Below are positions 45,513-53,933 of a stretch of 64,000 bases of DNA, piece after piece. Source of the DNA: Streptoverticillium olivoreticuli subsp. olivoreticuli (GTDB lineage: Bacteria; Actinomycetota; Actinomycetes; Streptomycetales; Streptomycetaceae). Position 1 is the stretch's first letter. Every line of letters starts with the position of its first letter. The stretch lies in assembly GCF_003391135.1 (NCBI RefSeq), contig NZ_CP031455.1:6122001-6186000 (forward strand), read 5' to 3'. The notes beneath the pieces were generated by a model. The model saw only the letters and a list, made by a program, of their open reading frames with translations, ran no database searches and had not been told where the DNA came from. The position numbers were made by a program, and so were the translations under genes.

Positions 45513-46511
45513 CTACCCCTGTGGCGCGCGGCGGTAGTGGTACGCGTGGTGGGTGGTGAAGCCGAGCCCGTCGTAGAGCGCGTCGGCGCCGCCGTTGTCC
45601 GTCATCACCTGGAGGTACGCGGCCGAGGCGCCCTCGGCCAGCGCCCGCTCGGCCAGCGCGGCCATGACCAGGGTGCCCAGGCCCTCCCGGCGCCGGGCCG
45701 GATCCACGTCCAGGGCCGAGAACCCCGCCCAGCGGCCGTCGACCACACAGCGTCCGACGGCCGCGGGCCGCTCCTCGCCCGGCACCGTCGCGAACCACAC
45801 CGAGGGCCCGCCCGTCAGCACGGCCATCGCGTCCGCTGCGGACGCGGACGTACGCCCGTATGCCCGCAGCCACGCCTCGTCGGGCCGCCGGGAGAGCAGC
45901 ACGCGGCCGGTGTCGGCCCCGGTGTCGGCGAGGGGGGCCAGCGCGGCCGTGCGCATCACGGCATGCCGCTCCTCCGTCCAGCCGCGCCGCGCCAGCTCCG
46001 CGTCCAGCCGCTCGTCCTGCTCCGGGTCGCCGGTGGTGACCTGCACGACCGCGGGCAGCCCGCGCTCCCCGTACCAGGTGCCGACGCGCTCCAGCGCGTC
46101 CGGCAGCGGCAGCCCGCAATCGCCCAGGGGCAGCACCGAGTTGGCCCGGCAGGTGAACCCGCCCGCGGCCCGCAGCGTCCAGCCGCCCAGCGCCGCCGTC
46201 TCCCGCGCGGGCCAGCCGCGCGTCGCGATCTCCTGGAGCTCCCGCACCGTCGTGGCGGGCCCGCGCCGGCGGGCCGGGGCGGCCGGGACCACCTTGCCCG
46301 CGACGAGCGCGGACTCCTCGATCACCACCGTCTCACCGGTCCGGCGTGTGATCCGCAGCACACCGGCGTCCCAGGAGTCGAGCACCCCGACCGTGTCCGT
46401 GAACCGCTCGGGGGACCGTCCCGGGTCGTTCAGTCGGCGGACAGATACCCTTTTTCCCACATCGGCGGTACTGATCCTGACTTCGAGCCGTCCGCCCGTG
46501 GTGAATTCCAC
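45513..46511 (-). CDS. GNAT acetyltransferase with N-terminal SH3-like domain
   Basis: A 332-residue protein. The N-terminal 65 residues (VGKRVSVRRL, VGVLDSWDAGVLRITRR, VVIEESALVAGKVVP) resemble the SH3-like domain seen in Rv0428c-type proteins. Two GNAT-like halves follow. The C-terminal one has the acetyl-CoA loop RRREGLGTLVMAAL and AYLQVMTDNGGADALYDGLGF. GTG 46511 follows GAGGAGAGC. It lies divergent from fdxA. Substrate unknown. Confidence 0.75.
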   Translation of the reverse strand: MEFTTGGRLEVRISTADVGKRVSVRRLNDPGRSPERFTDTVGVLDSWDAGVLRITRRTGETVVIEESALVAGKVVPAAPARRRGPATTVRELQEIATRGWPARETAALGGWTLRAAGGFTCRANSVLPLGDCGLPLPDALERVGTWYGERGLPAVVQVTTGDPEQDERLDAELARRGWTEERHAVMRTAALAPLADTGADTGRVLLSRRPDEAWLRAYGRTSASAADAMAVLTGGPSVWFATVPGEERPAAVGRCVVDGRWAGFSALDVDPARRREGLGTLVMAALAERALAEGASAAYLQVMTDNGGADALYDGLGFTTHHAYHYRRAPQG

Positions 46512-46625
46512 AGCTCTCCTCGCCCCTCTTGTTCGTCAAGTGCCCGGGAACGGAGATACTAGGTGTGGGCATCGACGACGCCGCGCTCCCGCGCGAGATG
46601 AGCCCTACCGAGGAGGAACGACAGC

Positions 46626-46955
46626 GTGACCTACGTCATCGCGCAGCCTTGTGTCGACGTGAAGGACAAGGCGTGCATCGAGGAGTGCCCCGTCGACTGC
46701 ATCTACGAGGGCTCCCGGTCCTTGTATATCCACCCGGACGAATGCGTCGACTGTGGTGCCTGTGAACCGGTCTGCCCGGTCGAAGCGATTTTCTACGAGG
46801 ACGACACTCCTGAGGAGTGGAAGGACTACTACAAGGCGAACGTCGAGTTCTTCGACGAGCTCGGTTCGCCCGGTGGTGCCTCCAAGCTCGGCCTGATCGA
46901 GCGCGACCACCCCTTCATCGCCGCGCTGCCGGCGGACATCAACCCCGAGCACTGA
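46626..46955 (+). CDS. fdxA: Seven-iron ferredoxin (3Fe-4S/4Fe-4S)
   Basis: A 109-residue ferredoxin of the Azotobacter FdI / Mycobacterium FdxC type. C9, C17 and C50 should bind [3Fe-4S]. C21, C40, C43 and C46 should bind [4Fe-4S]. C25 is the extra free Cys known from FdI. It carries electrons in the cytoplasm, with many possible partners. GTG 46626 follows GAGGAGG. It precedes dapC as in M. tuberculosis (Rv1177-Rv1178), separated here by a hairpin. Confidence 0.95.
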   Translation: MTYVIAQPCVDVKDKACIEECPVDCIYEGSRSLYIHPDECVDCGACEPVCPVEAIFYEDDTPEEWKDYYKANVEFFDELGSPGGASKLGLIERDHPFIAALPADINPEH

Positions 46956-46972
46956 TTCGCGGCAGCCGCCAA

Positions 46973-47006
46973 CGGCCCCGTACGGCCCTCACGCCGTGCG
47001 GGGCCG
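46973..47006 (+). terminator. Hairpin between fdxA and dapC
   Basis: A 14-bp stem (CGGCCCCGTACGGC with GCCGTGCGGGGCCG, one G-U pair) with a 6-base loop, 18 bases after the fdxA stop. It probably reduces read-through into dapC. Confidence 0.6.
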
Positions 47007-47052
47007 CGGCATTGACACCGAGCACCTATCTGCAAGAGAGCGAGCGAGCACC

Positions 47053-48150
47053 GTGGGCGCAGTCTCTTCCCGCCTTCCCGCGTTCCCCTGGGACCGGCTC
47101 GACCCGTACAAGGCGACGGCCGCCGCCCACCCGGACGGCATCGTGGACCTGTCGGTCGGCACCCCGGTCGACCCCGTCCCCGCGCTGATCCAGCGGGCCC
47201 TCACCGACGCCGCCGACAGCCCCGGCTATCCGACGGTGTGGGGCACGGTCGCGCTGCGCGACGCGCTCACCGGCTGGGCGGAGCGCCGCCTGGGCGCCCG
47301 GGGCCTGACGCACGCCAACGTCCTGCCCATCGTCGGCTCCAAGGAGCTGGTGGCCTGGCTGCCGACCCAGCTCGGGCTCACCGCGGGCGACAAGGTCGCC
47401 TATCCCCGGCTCGCCTACCCGACCTACGAGGTCGGCGCGCGGCTCGCGGGCGCCGAGCCCGTCGTCTACGACGACCCGTGGGAGCTCGACCCGGCCGGGG
47501 TGAGGCTGCTGTGGCTGAACTCCCCGTCGAACCCCACCGGCCGGGTCCTCACCGTCGACGAGCTGCGCCGGGCGGTCGCCTGGGCGCGCGAGCACGGCGT
47601 GCTGGTCTTCAGCGACGAGTGCTATCTGGAGCTGGGCTGGGAGGCGGACCCGGTCTCGGTGCTGCACCCGGACGTGTGCGGCGGCTCGTACGAGGGGATC
47701 GTCGCCGTCCACTCGCTGTCCAAGCGCTCCAACCTGGCCGGCTACCGCGCGGCGTTCCTCGCCGGTGACGCCGCGGTCCTCGGCGAGCTGCTCCAGATCC
47801 GCAAGCACGGCGGCATGATGGTCGCCGCCCCCGTCCAGGCGGCCACCGTCGCCGCCCTGGGGGACTCGGCGCACGTCGCCGAGCAGCGCGAGCGCTACGC
47901 GCGCCGGCGCGAAGCACTGCGCGCGGCGCTCGAGCGCGCGGGCTTCCGGATCGAGCACAGCGAGGCGTCGCTGTATCTGTGGGCCACGCGCGACGAGCCG
48001 TGCTGGGACACGGTGGCGGACCTCTCGAAGCGGGGCATCCTGGTCGCTCCGGGCGACTTCTACGGCGTGGCGGGCGAGCGGTTCGTCCGCGTCGCCTTCA
48101 CGGCCACGGACGAGCGGGTGGAGGCGGCGGTCCGCCGCCTGTCCGCCTGA
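47053..48150 (+). CDS. dapC: Succinyldiaminopimelate transaminase DapC
   Basis: A 365-residue fold-type I PLP aminotransferase. The PLP lysine is K224 in VHSLSKRSNLAGYR. WLNSPSNPTGRVL and FSDECYLELGW bind cofactor and substrate. It converts N-succinyl-2-amino-6-ketopimelate and glutamate to N-succinyl-diaminopimelate in lysine and peptidoglycan synthesis. I chose GTG 47053 (VGAVSSRLPAFPWDRL) because the conserved family N-terminus starts there. An in-frame ATG 57 bases upstream is less likely. dapE, the next pathway step, lies 1.8 kb downstream. Confidence 0.9.
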   Translation: MGAVSSRLPAFPWDRLDPYKATAAAHPDGIVDLSVGTPVDPVPALIQRALTDAADSPGYPTVWGTVALRDALTGWAERRLGARGLTHANVLPIVGSKELVAWLPTQLGLTAGDKVAYPRLAYPTYEVGARLAGAEPVVYDDPWELDPAGVRLLWLNSPSNPTGRVLTVDELRRAVAWAREHGVLVFSDECYLELGWEADPVSVLHPDVCGGSYEGIVAVHSLSKRSNLAGYRAAFLAGDAAVLGELLQIRKHGGMMVAAPVQAATVAALGDSAHVAEQRERYARRREALRAALERAGFRIEHSEASLYLWATRDEPCWDTVADLSKRGILVAPGDFYGVAGERFVRVAFTATDERVEAAVRRLSA

Positions 48151-48166
48151 ACCCCGGCACACGGAG

Positions 48167-48198
48167 AGAGGGCCCGGGAGACACCTCCCGGGCCCTCT
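48167..48198. terminator. Bidirectional hairpin between dapC and a convergent gene
   Basis: A perfect 14-bp stem (AGAGGGCCCGGGAG and complement) with an ACAC loop, followed by TC. It lies between the convergent stops at 48150 and 48225. Confidence 0.75.
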
Positions 48199-48224
48199 TC
48201 GCCGAACGATCCGGTTGACCGAGG

Positions 48225-48638
48225 TCAGCCGCCGATCGGGAGTCCGCCGGTGGGCAGTCCCTTGGTCGGGAGACCGCCCTTCGTCGCGGTCTCCGCCGTG
48301 CTGCTCACGACACCCGCCGCGGACCCGCCGAGGTCGCCCGCGACCTTCTGCGCGGCCGGGGTGGTGGACTGGGCGGTCTTGCCGAGCGTGTCCGTGGCGC
48401 CCGGCGCGGCGGTGTCGACGGCCTTGTGGCCCACCTCGGCCGTGGTGACACCGGCCTTGTGCGAGGTCGCGGCGATGTTGTTGCCCAGGTTCGCGCCGTC
48501 CACCGCGCTCAGACCGCCCAGGTCGGGGGCCTTGAGGTCCGCGGCGTTGGCAGCTCCGGCCACGCCGATGACGGGTGCCGCGCTGGCGGCGACCAGCAGG
48601 GCGGCCCGGGCGATCCGACGCGAAAGGGGGAGGGACAT
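48225..48638 (-). CDS. Secreted small Ala/Thr/Gly-rich protein
   Basis: A 137-residue protein with a clear signal peptide (SRRIARAALLVAASAAPVIG, cleaved near ANAADL). The mature part is Ala/Thr/Gly-rich with repeated TT(A/P) and ends in a short repeat (GLPTKGLPTGGLPIGG). It has no cysteine after the signal, so it is probably free or wall-associated. ATG 48638 follows AAGGAGC. Streptomyces homologues are sometimes mislabelled as ATP-binding proteins. I see no nucleotide-binding motif. Function unknown. Confidence 0.75.
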   Translation of the reverse strand: MSLPLSRRIARAALLVAASAAPVIGVAGAANAADLKAPDLGGLSAVDGANLGNNIAATSHKAGVTTAEVGHKAVDTAAPGATDTLGKTAQSTTPAAQKVAGDLGGSAAGVVSSTAETATKGGLPTKGLPTGGLPIGG

Positions 48639-48925
48639 GATGCTCCTTTTGGCGGAGTTGAGGACGTTAGCTGTCCGGCGAGCGGACGCAGTGACTACCG
48701 CGTGAGAGCCTCGAAGGTTGCGGTGCCCGAAGGTAAAGCCTTGGTAATGCGTCGCATTATCGGTTTCGGGAAATCCCGGGCAAAACGCACCGGGTGCGAC
48801 GTTGTCCTAAAGGCGTACAAGCCTTTAGTCGCAAGGAACTTGGGGGAAGCCGACCGGGAACGGCGGGGCACGCCGAATTTCCGCCCGCGCCCCGGGCGGA
48901 TGCCCCGCAGGAGGGGGTCCTCGTA
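48639..48925. other. Gene-free stretch between two minus-strand genes
   Basis: 287 bases. 48881-48899 is a hairpin (CCGCCCG / CGGGCGG) 27 bases after the stop of the upstream minus-strand gene, a probable terminator. 48807-48828 is an isolated AT-containing inverted repeat (CTAAAGGC / GCCTTTAG, 6-base loop). The part next to 48638 should hold the promoter of the secreted-protein gene. Base composition is less GC-rich than the surroundings. Confidence 0.5.
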
Positions 48926-49855
48926 CTACTGAACGGTGGTGATCCGGACCTCTGACGGCGAGGCGGCCGAGGCGTCCGACGTCTTGCGCCAGCCGTCGCG
49001 GGAGTCCTCGGCCGTCCACTCCCGGCCGCTGAAGGCGATGCGCTCGATCCGCAGCTCCGAAGCGTGGGCCATCGCCCAGGAGGCCACCTGCCAGCCCCGC
49101 CGCGCCGGTGCGTCGTCCGGAGCGTCCGCCGCGGACCGCGCGGGCACCGTCACCGTGCGGGCGGCCGCGCCCGCCGAGCCGTTGGTGCCCGCGCCCCCGG
49201 TGCCGTCCGTGGCCGGCAGCACCGTCGCGCCGAACTCGCGCCGCAGCTTCGTCCGTACCGCCGACGGGTCCCCGTGCTTGCCGTCCGACGGGCTCGTCGT
49301 GCAGCTGAACGCGGCCTCCGCCCGGCCCGTCAGCCCCGACGCCAGCAGCGAGGCGTCCGGCTCGTGCTTGGCGTACGCCTGCGGGAACCCGCTGCGCTGC
49401 ACCTTCTGCGCGGCCACCGTCAGGGGCAGCCGCGAATAGCCCGGCACCTGCACGAGGTGGTCGTAGAACTTGCCCGCCGAGTACACCGGGTCGGTGATCT
49501 GCTCCGCCGTGCCCCAGCCCTGCGTCGGCCGCTGCTGGAACAGGCCCAGCGAATCGCGGTCGCCGTGGTGGATGTTGCGCAGCCCCGACTCCTGCATGGC
49601 CGTCGCCAGCGCGATCGTCACCGCGCGCTCCGGCAGCCCGCGGGCGGTGCCCACGGCGGAGATCGTGGCGGCGTTCACCGCCTGCTCGGGGGCCATGGCG
49701 TACGACTCGCCGTTGGCCCGCACGGTGCAGCGGGGGGCGCCGGGGCCGCCCGTCACCAGCTGGGCCACGCCGTAGCCGATCAGCGCCAGCAGCACGGCGC
49801 AGGCGGCCACGACGCGCAGCAGGCGACCACGGCGGGTGACGAAGATCCGGGACAT
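48926..49855 (-). CDS. Membrane-anchored lysozyme-like protein
   Basis: A 309-residue protein with an N-terminal helix (LLRVVAACAVLLALIGYGVAQLV) and an extracytoplasmic region. The stretch TIALATAMQESGLRNIHHGDRDSLGLFQQRPTQ resembles the catalytic core of lytic transglycosylases (Glu in MQESG, then SLGLFQQ). I infer a peptidoglycan-degrading or remodelling role. The C-terminal third is Ala/Thr-rich and ends WAMAHASELRIERIAFSGREW. Homologues are often mislabelled heavy-metal transporters. ATG 49855 lacks a ribosome site. Confidence 0.65.
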   Translation of the reverse strand: MSRIFVTRRGRLLRVVAACAVLLALIGYGVAQLVTGGPGAPRCTVRANGESYAMAPEQAVNAATISAVGTARGLPERAVTIALATAMQESGLRNIHHGDRDSLGLFQQRPTQGWGTAEQITDPVYSAGKFYDHLVQVPGYSRLPLTVAAQKVQRSGFPQAYAKHEPDASLLASGLTGRAEAAFSCTTSPSDGKHGDPSAVRTKLRREFGATVLPATDGTGGAGTNGSAGAAARTVTVPARSAADAPDDAPARRGWQVASWAMAHASELRIERIAFSGREWTAEDSRDGWRKTSDASAASPSEVRITTVQ

Positions 49856-49993
49856 GCGGCAAACGTTACTGGAGAGATATGAGAATCATGAGGGCCGGAT
49901 CCCCGACCGGTGTCCCGCCCGCCCCGCGCGGGCTCCCGCGGGCCCTTCCGGCCCGACGGCCGGTGCCCTGCGGGCCGCGTTAGAGTCGCGGGC

Positions 49994-51073
49994 ATGGATG
50001 ACGCCGTACTCGACCTGTCCCTCGACGCCGCCGCCCTCACCGCCCGGCTCGTCGACGTCCCTTCCGAGAGCGGGAACGAGAAGACGCTCGCCGACGCCGT
50101 GGAGCGCGCGCTGCGCGAACTGCCGCACCTGACCGTCGACCGGTACGGCAACAACGTCGTCGCCCGCACGAACCTGGGCCGCGCCGAGCGCGTGGTGCTC
50201 GCCGGGCACATCGACACCGTGCCCATCGCCGACAACGTCCCCTCCCACGTGGACGACGACGGCTATCTGTGGGGCTGCGGCACCAGCGACATGAAGTCCG
50301 GTGTCGCGGTGCAGCTGCGCATCGCCGCGACCGTGCCCGAGCCCAACCGCGACCTGACGTTCGTCTTCTACGACAACGAGGAGGTCGCCGCCCACCTCAA
50401 CGGCCTCGGCCACGTCGCGGCCGCCCACCCCGACTGGCTCACCGCCGACTTCGCCATCCTGCTGGAGCCGACCGTCGCCCAGGTCGAGGGCGGCTGCCAG
50501 GGCACCCTGCGGGTCCTGCTGCGCACGGCGGGCGAGCGCGCCCACTCGGCGCGCAGCTGGATGGGCAGCAACGCCATCCACGCGGCCGCCCCGATCCTGG
50601 CCCGGCTGGCGGCGTACGAGCCGCGCCGGCCCGTCGTCGACGGCCTGGAGTACCACGAGGGGCTCAACGCCGTACGGATCGAGGGCGGCGTCGCGGGCAA
50701 TGTGATCCCCGACGCCTGCACGGTCACCGTCAACTTCCGCTACGCCCCCGACCGGAGCGAGGAGGAGGCGCTGGCGCACGTCCGCGAGGTCTTCGCGGAC
50801 TGCGGGGTCGCCGAGTTCGTCGTCGACGACCACTCGCCCGGCGCGCTGCCCGGCCTGTCCCACCCGGCCGCCGCGGCCTTCATCGAGGCCGTCGGGGCCA
50901 CGCCGAAGCCCAAGTTCGGCTGGACGGACGTCTCGCGCTTCAGCGCGCTCGGCGTGCCCGCCGTCAACTACGGTCCCGGCGACCCGATAGTCGCACACAA
51001 GCGGGACGAGCGAGTCCGTATGGCGCTGATCCCGGAGTGCGAGGAGCGGCTGCGCGCCTGGCTCACCTCCTGA
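49994..51073 (+). CDS. dapE: Succinyl-diaminopimelate desuccinylase DapE
   Basis: A 359-residue M20 metallohydrolase. It hydrolyses N-succinyl-LL-diaminopimelate to LL-diaminopimelate. Metal motifs are LAGHIDTVP, GCGTSDMKSGVAV and FYDNEEV. The lid domain follows (GERAHSARSWMGSNAIHAA). The actinobacterial variant ends FGWTDVSRFSALGVPAVNYGPGDP. ATG 49994 lies 7 bases after TAGAGT with no ribosome site, consistent with a leaderless mRNA. It is divergent from the lysozyme-like gene. Confidence 0.9.
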   Translation: MDDAVLDLSLDAAALTARLVDVPSESGNEKTLADAVERALRELPHLTVDRYGNNVVARTNLGRAERVVLAGHIDTVPIADNVPSHVDDDGYLWGCGTSDMKSGVAVQLRIAATVPEPNRDLTFVFYDNEEVAAHLNGLGHVAAAHPDWLTADFAILLEPTVAQVEGGCQGTLRVLLRTAGERAHSARSWMGSNAIHAAAPILARLAAYEPRRPVVDGLEYHEGLNAVRIEGGVAGNVIPDACTVTVNFRYAPDRSEEEALAHVREVFADCGVAEFVVDDHSPGALPGLSHPAAAAFIEAVGATPKPKFGWTDVSRFSALGVPAVNYGPGDPIVAHKRDERVRMALIPECEERLRAWLTS

Positions 51074-51138
51074 CGGGCCCGCCCGTGGCGCCGTGGGGGC
51101 CTACGCTGAACAGCAACGATCAGCGTAGGGAGAGCGGA

Positions 51139-51888
51139 ATGGCACATCCCGAAGGAGCCCGTGCCCAGCGGGAGCAGCGCCGCGGGCCGGTCGTGCGCAG
51201 GCACGGCCAGATGCAACAGGGCACCACCGACCAGCATCTGCTGGACACCAGAGGTACCGCGGACTGGGTGCACGAGGATCCCTTCCGGGTGATGCGCATC
51301 CAGTCCGAGTTCGTCGAGGGCTTCGGCGCGCTCGCCGAACTGCCACCCGCCATCAGCGTGTTCGGCTCGGCCCGCACACCGGTGGACTCGGCGGAGTACG
51401 AGGCGGGGGTGGCCATCGGCCGCGGCCTGGTCGAGGCGGGCTTCGCGGTCATCACCGGCGGCGGGCCCGGCGCGATGGAGGCCGCCAACAAGGGCGCGAT
51501 GGAGGCGGGCGGCGTCTCCGTCGGCCTCGGCATCGAGCTGCCCTTCGAGCAGGGGCTCAACCCCTACGTCAACCTCGGCGTGGACTTCCGCTACTTCTTC
51601 GTCCGCAAGACGATGTTCGTGAAGTACGCGAGCGGGTTCGTCGTGCTGCCGGGCGGACTCGGCACGCTGGACGAGCTGTTCGAGGCACTGACGCTGGTGC
51701 AGACGAAGAAGGTCACGCGCTTCCCGATCGTCCTCTTCGGGACGGCGTACTGGCGCGGGCTGGTCGAGTGGTTCCGCGACACCCTGATCGCGGAGGGCAA
51801 GGCGGGCCTCCACGACCTGCATCTCTTCCATGTGACGGACGACGTGGACGAGGCGGTCGCCTTGGTGACGAAGGAGGCCGGGGCCTAA
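51139..51888 (+). CDS. LOG-family TIGR00730 Rossmann-fold protein
   Basis: A 249-residue protein with the LOG signatures GGGPGAMEAANKGA and PGGLGTLDELFEAL. Family members are cytokinin riboside 5'-monophosphate phosphoribohydrolases, and the M. tuberculosis homologue Rv1205 has been reported to produce cytokinins. The N-terminal 55 residues are an extra charged segment. ATG 51139 follows GGGAGAG. It is followed by repeat copy C. Its role in this organism is unknown, and nucleotide salvage is also possible. Confidence 0.85.
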   Translation: MAHPEGARAQREQRRGPVVRRHGQMQQGTTDQHLLDTRGTADWVHEDPFRVMRIQSEFVEGFGALAELPPAISVFGSARTPVDSAEYEAGVAIGRGLVEAGFAVITGGGPGAMEAANKGAMEAGGVSVGLGIELPFEQGLNPYVNLGVDFRYFFVRKTMFVKYASGFVVLPGGLGTLDELFEALTLVQTKKVTRFPIVLFGTAYWRGLVEWFRDTLIAEGKAGLHDLHLFHVTDDVDEAVALVTKEAGA

Positions 51889-51894
51889 CCGGGG

Positions 51895-51944
51895 GTCCTC
51901 GAACGCCGGACGGGCCGGAAACAGCCCGTCCGGCGTTCGAGGAC
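51895..51944. terminator. Repeat-family hairpin, copy C (bidirectional)
   Basis: A perfect 21-bp stem (GTCCTCGAACGCCGGACGGGC and complement would exceed a short quote; arms 51895-51915 and 51924-51944) with an 8-base loop, between convergent genes. It differs from copies A and B by CGAACG for CAAACG. Confidence 0.75.
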
Positions 51945-51968
51945 AGCGCGCGAAGCGTGCTCCGGGGG

Positions 51969-52829
51969 TCAAGCCAGTCCGCGGCGGGCAACCGCAGGCG
52001 CGCGATGCCCCGCGATCGACGCGACCATGTCGAGCACCTGCTTCGTCTCCGCGACCTCGTGCACGCGATAGACCCGCGCACCCAGCCACGCCGACACGGC
52101 CGTCGTCGCCAGCGTGCCCAGCACCCGTTCCTTCACCGGCCTGTCGAGCGTCTCCCCGACGAAGTCCTTGTTGGACAGGGAGACGAGGACGGGCCAGCCC
52201 GTCTCCGCCATCTCGCCCAGCCGCCGGGTCGCCTCCAGCGAGTGCCGGGTGTTCTTGCCGAAGTCGTGGCCCGGGTCGATCATGATCGCGTCGCGCCGGA
52301 CGCCGAGCGCGACGGCCCGCTCGGCCAGCCCGAGCGTCACGCGCAGGATGTCCGCCATCACGTCGTCGTACGCGACGCGGTGCGGCCGCGTCCGGGGGTC
52401 GACGCCGCCCGCGTGCGTGCACACCAGGCCCGCCCCGTAGCGCGCCGCGACCTCGGCCAGCTTGGGATCGAAGCCGCCCCACGCGTCGTTGAGCACGTCC
52501 GCGCCCGCCTCGCAGACCGCCTCGCCGACGTCGTGCCGCCAGGTGTCCACGCTGATCACCACGTCCGGGTGGCGCCGGCGGACCTCGGCCACGAAGCCGA
52601 CGGTGCGCCGTGCCTCCTCCTCGGCGGTGACCTCCTCGCCCGGGCCCGCCTTCACACCGCCGATGTCGATGATGGCGGCGCCCTCCGACACCGCCTGCTC
52701 CACGCGGGCCAGCGCGGCCTCGTCCTGGAACGTCGCCCCCTGGTCGTAGAAGGAGTCGGGGGTCCGGTTGACGATCGCCATGATCACCGGCTCGTGCGCA
52801 TCGAACTCGCGTCGTCCCAGCCGCAGCAT
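51969..52829 (-). CDS. Dihydropteroate synthase homologue (FolP2 type)
   Basis: A 286-residue TIM-barrel protein of the pterin-binding family: IVNRTPDSFYDQG, IIDIGGVKAGPG, ISVDTWRHDVGEA, LNDAWGG, DPGHDFGKN. The first loop has NRTPDSFYDQG where active FolP1 enzymes have NVTPDSFSDGG, and GGESTRPG is replaced by GGVKAGPG. These features fit mycobacterial FolP2, which is reported to lack dihydropteroate synthase activity. It may act on another substrate. ATG 52829 follows GAGGAG. The place next to the LOG and tag genes matches Rv1205-Rv1210. Confidence 0.8.
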   Translation of the reverse strand: MLRLGRREFDAHEPVIMAIVNRTPDSFYDQGATFQDEAALARVEQAVSEGAAIIDIGGVKAGPGEEVTAEEEARRTVGFVAEVRRRHPDVVISVDTWRHDVGEAVCEAGADVLNDAWGGFDPKLAEVAARYGAGLVCTHAGGVDPRTRPHRVAYDDVMADILRVTLGLAERAVALGVRRDAIMIDPGHDFGKNTRHSLEATRRLGEMAETGWPVLVSLSNKDFVGETLDRPVKERVLGTLATTAVSAWLGARVYRVHEVAETKQVLDMVASIAGHRAPAVARRGLA

Positions 52830-52935
52830 TTCCGTACTCCTCTTCGCGTGGTCCGCCAGCGACCTTAACCGTCAGTGGGGCATGGCACGATCGTGGAGGA
52901 CGGATTCGTGTGGCGGGCGCACCTGGGAGATGGTC

Positions 52936-53331
52936 GTGTTCTGGTTCTTGCTCATCGCGCTGGTCGTGGTGGTGGCCGCGGTCACGCTCTTCGTCGTGGG
53001 CGGCGGGAGCGGTGTCTCGCTGTCCGAGGCCGAGCCGGACCGGATCGCCTGGCCGCTGCCCGCGGACCGGCCCACGAGCCGGGCCGACGTCGACGCGGTG
53101 CGGCTGCCGCTGGCGTTGCGCGGCTATCGCATGACCGAGACCGACGACGTCCTGGACCGGCTCGGCGCCGAACTGGCCGAGCGCGACGCCCGGATCGCCG
53201 AGCTGGAGCGGGCTCTCGCGGTCGCGCGGGCGGAGGCGGCGCGGGGCGCGGCGAAGAAGGACGAGGAGAGCCCCGGGCAGGCGCCGAGCGACGCCGCGCC
53301 GGGCGAGCGGAACGGGGGTACGGAAGCATGA
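52936..53331 (+). CDS. DivIVA-domain small membrane protein
   Basis: A 131-residue protein with an N-terminal helix (VFWFLLIALVVVVAAVTLFVVGG), then a short DivIVA-like motif (LPLALRGYRMTETDDVLDRLG) and a coiled coil (AELAERDARIAELERALAVARA), ending in a disordered Pro/Glu tail. I chose GTG 52936 because GGGAG lies 6 bases upstream. ATG 52930 is too close to that site. It overlaps tag by four bases. Rv1209 in M. tuberculosis is the likely counterpart. Function unknown. Confidence 0.75.
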   Translation: MFWFLLIALVVVVAAVTLFVVGGGSGVSLSEAEPDRIAWPLPADRPTSRADVDAVRLPLALRGYRMTETDDVLDRLGAELAERDARIAELERALAVARAEAARGAAKKDEESPGQAPSDAAPGERNGGTEA

Positions 53332-53918
53332 GCACAGGAGTGGTCGTCGGCCCGGACGGGCTGGCGCGCTGTCCATGGGGCCTGGAGGCGGAGTCCATGG
53401 AGGACTACCGCCGCTATCACGACACCGAGTGGGGCCACCCGGTGCACGGCGACGACGCCCTCTACGAACGGATGTGCCTGGAGGCGTTCCAGTCCGGGCT
53501 GTCGTGGCTGACGATCCTGCGCCGCCGCGAGGGTTTCCGCGCGGCCTTCGCCGACTTCTCCATCGCCGAGGTGGCGGCCTTCACGGAGGCGGACGCGGAG
53601 CGGCTGCTCGCCGACCCGGGCATCATCCGCAACCGCGCGAAGATCAGCGCGGCGATCGGCAACGCCCGGGTGGCTGCGGAGTGGGCGCCCGGCGAGCTGG
53701 ACGCCTTCATCTGGTCGTACGCACCGGACGGAGCCCGCAGGGCGCCGCGCACGGCGGCGGACGTGCCGGGGACGACCCCGGAGTCCACGGCCCTCGCGAA
53801 GGAGCTCAAGAAGCGGGGCTTCCGCTTCGTCGGGCCCACGACGGCGTACGCGATGATGCAGGCGTGCGGCCTGGTGAACGACCACTTGGCGAAGTGCCAC
53901 GCGCGGGAGGCCGCGTAG
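53328..53918 (+). CDS. tag: DNA-3-methyladenine glycosylase I
   Basis: A 196-residue base-excision repair enzyme of the Tag family. It begins with the zinc-site residues (CPWGLEAESMEDYRRYHDTEWG) and ends HLAKCHAR, giving the Cys/His ligands C15, H30, H190 region and C near 191. The core has EAFQSGLSWLTILRRREGFRAAF and FVGPTTAYAMMQACGLVNDH. It removes 3-methyladenine from alkylated DNA. The start overlaps the DivIVA-like gene (ATGA), so both are co-translated. Confidence 0.9.
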   Translation: MSTGVVVGPDGLARCPWGLEAESMEDYRRYHDTEWGHPVHGDDALYERMCLEAFQSGLSWLTILRRREGFRAAFADFSIAEVAAFTEADAERLLADPGIIRNRAKISAAIGNARVAAEWAPGELDAFIWSYAPDGARRAPRTAADVPGTTPESTALAKELKKRGFRFVGPTTAYAMMQACGLVNDHLAKCHAREAA

Positions 53919-53933
53919 CGGCGGCCCGGGCCG

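Noticed and set aside
49877..49891. AT-rich repeat ATGA-GAA-TCAT in the divergent gap before dapE, reminiscent of Fur or Zur boxes
   Set aside because: Only 4-bp arms, a single copy and no metal-related gene beside it. Chance is likely.
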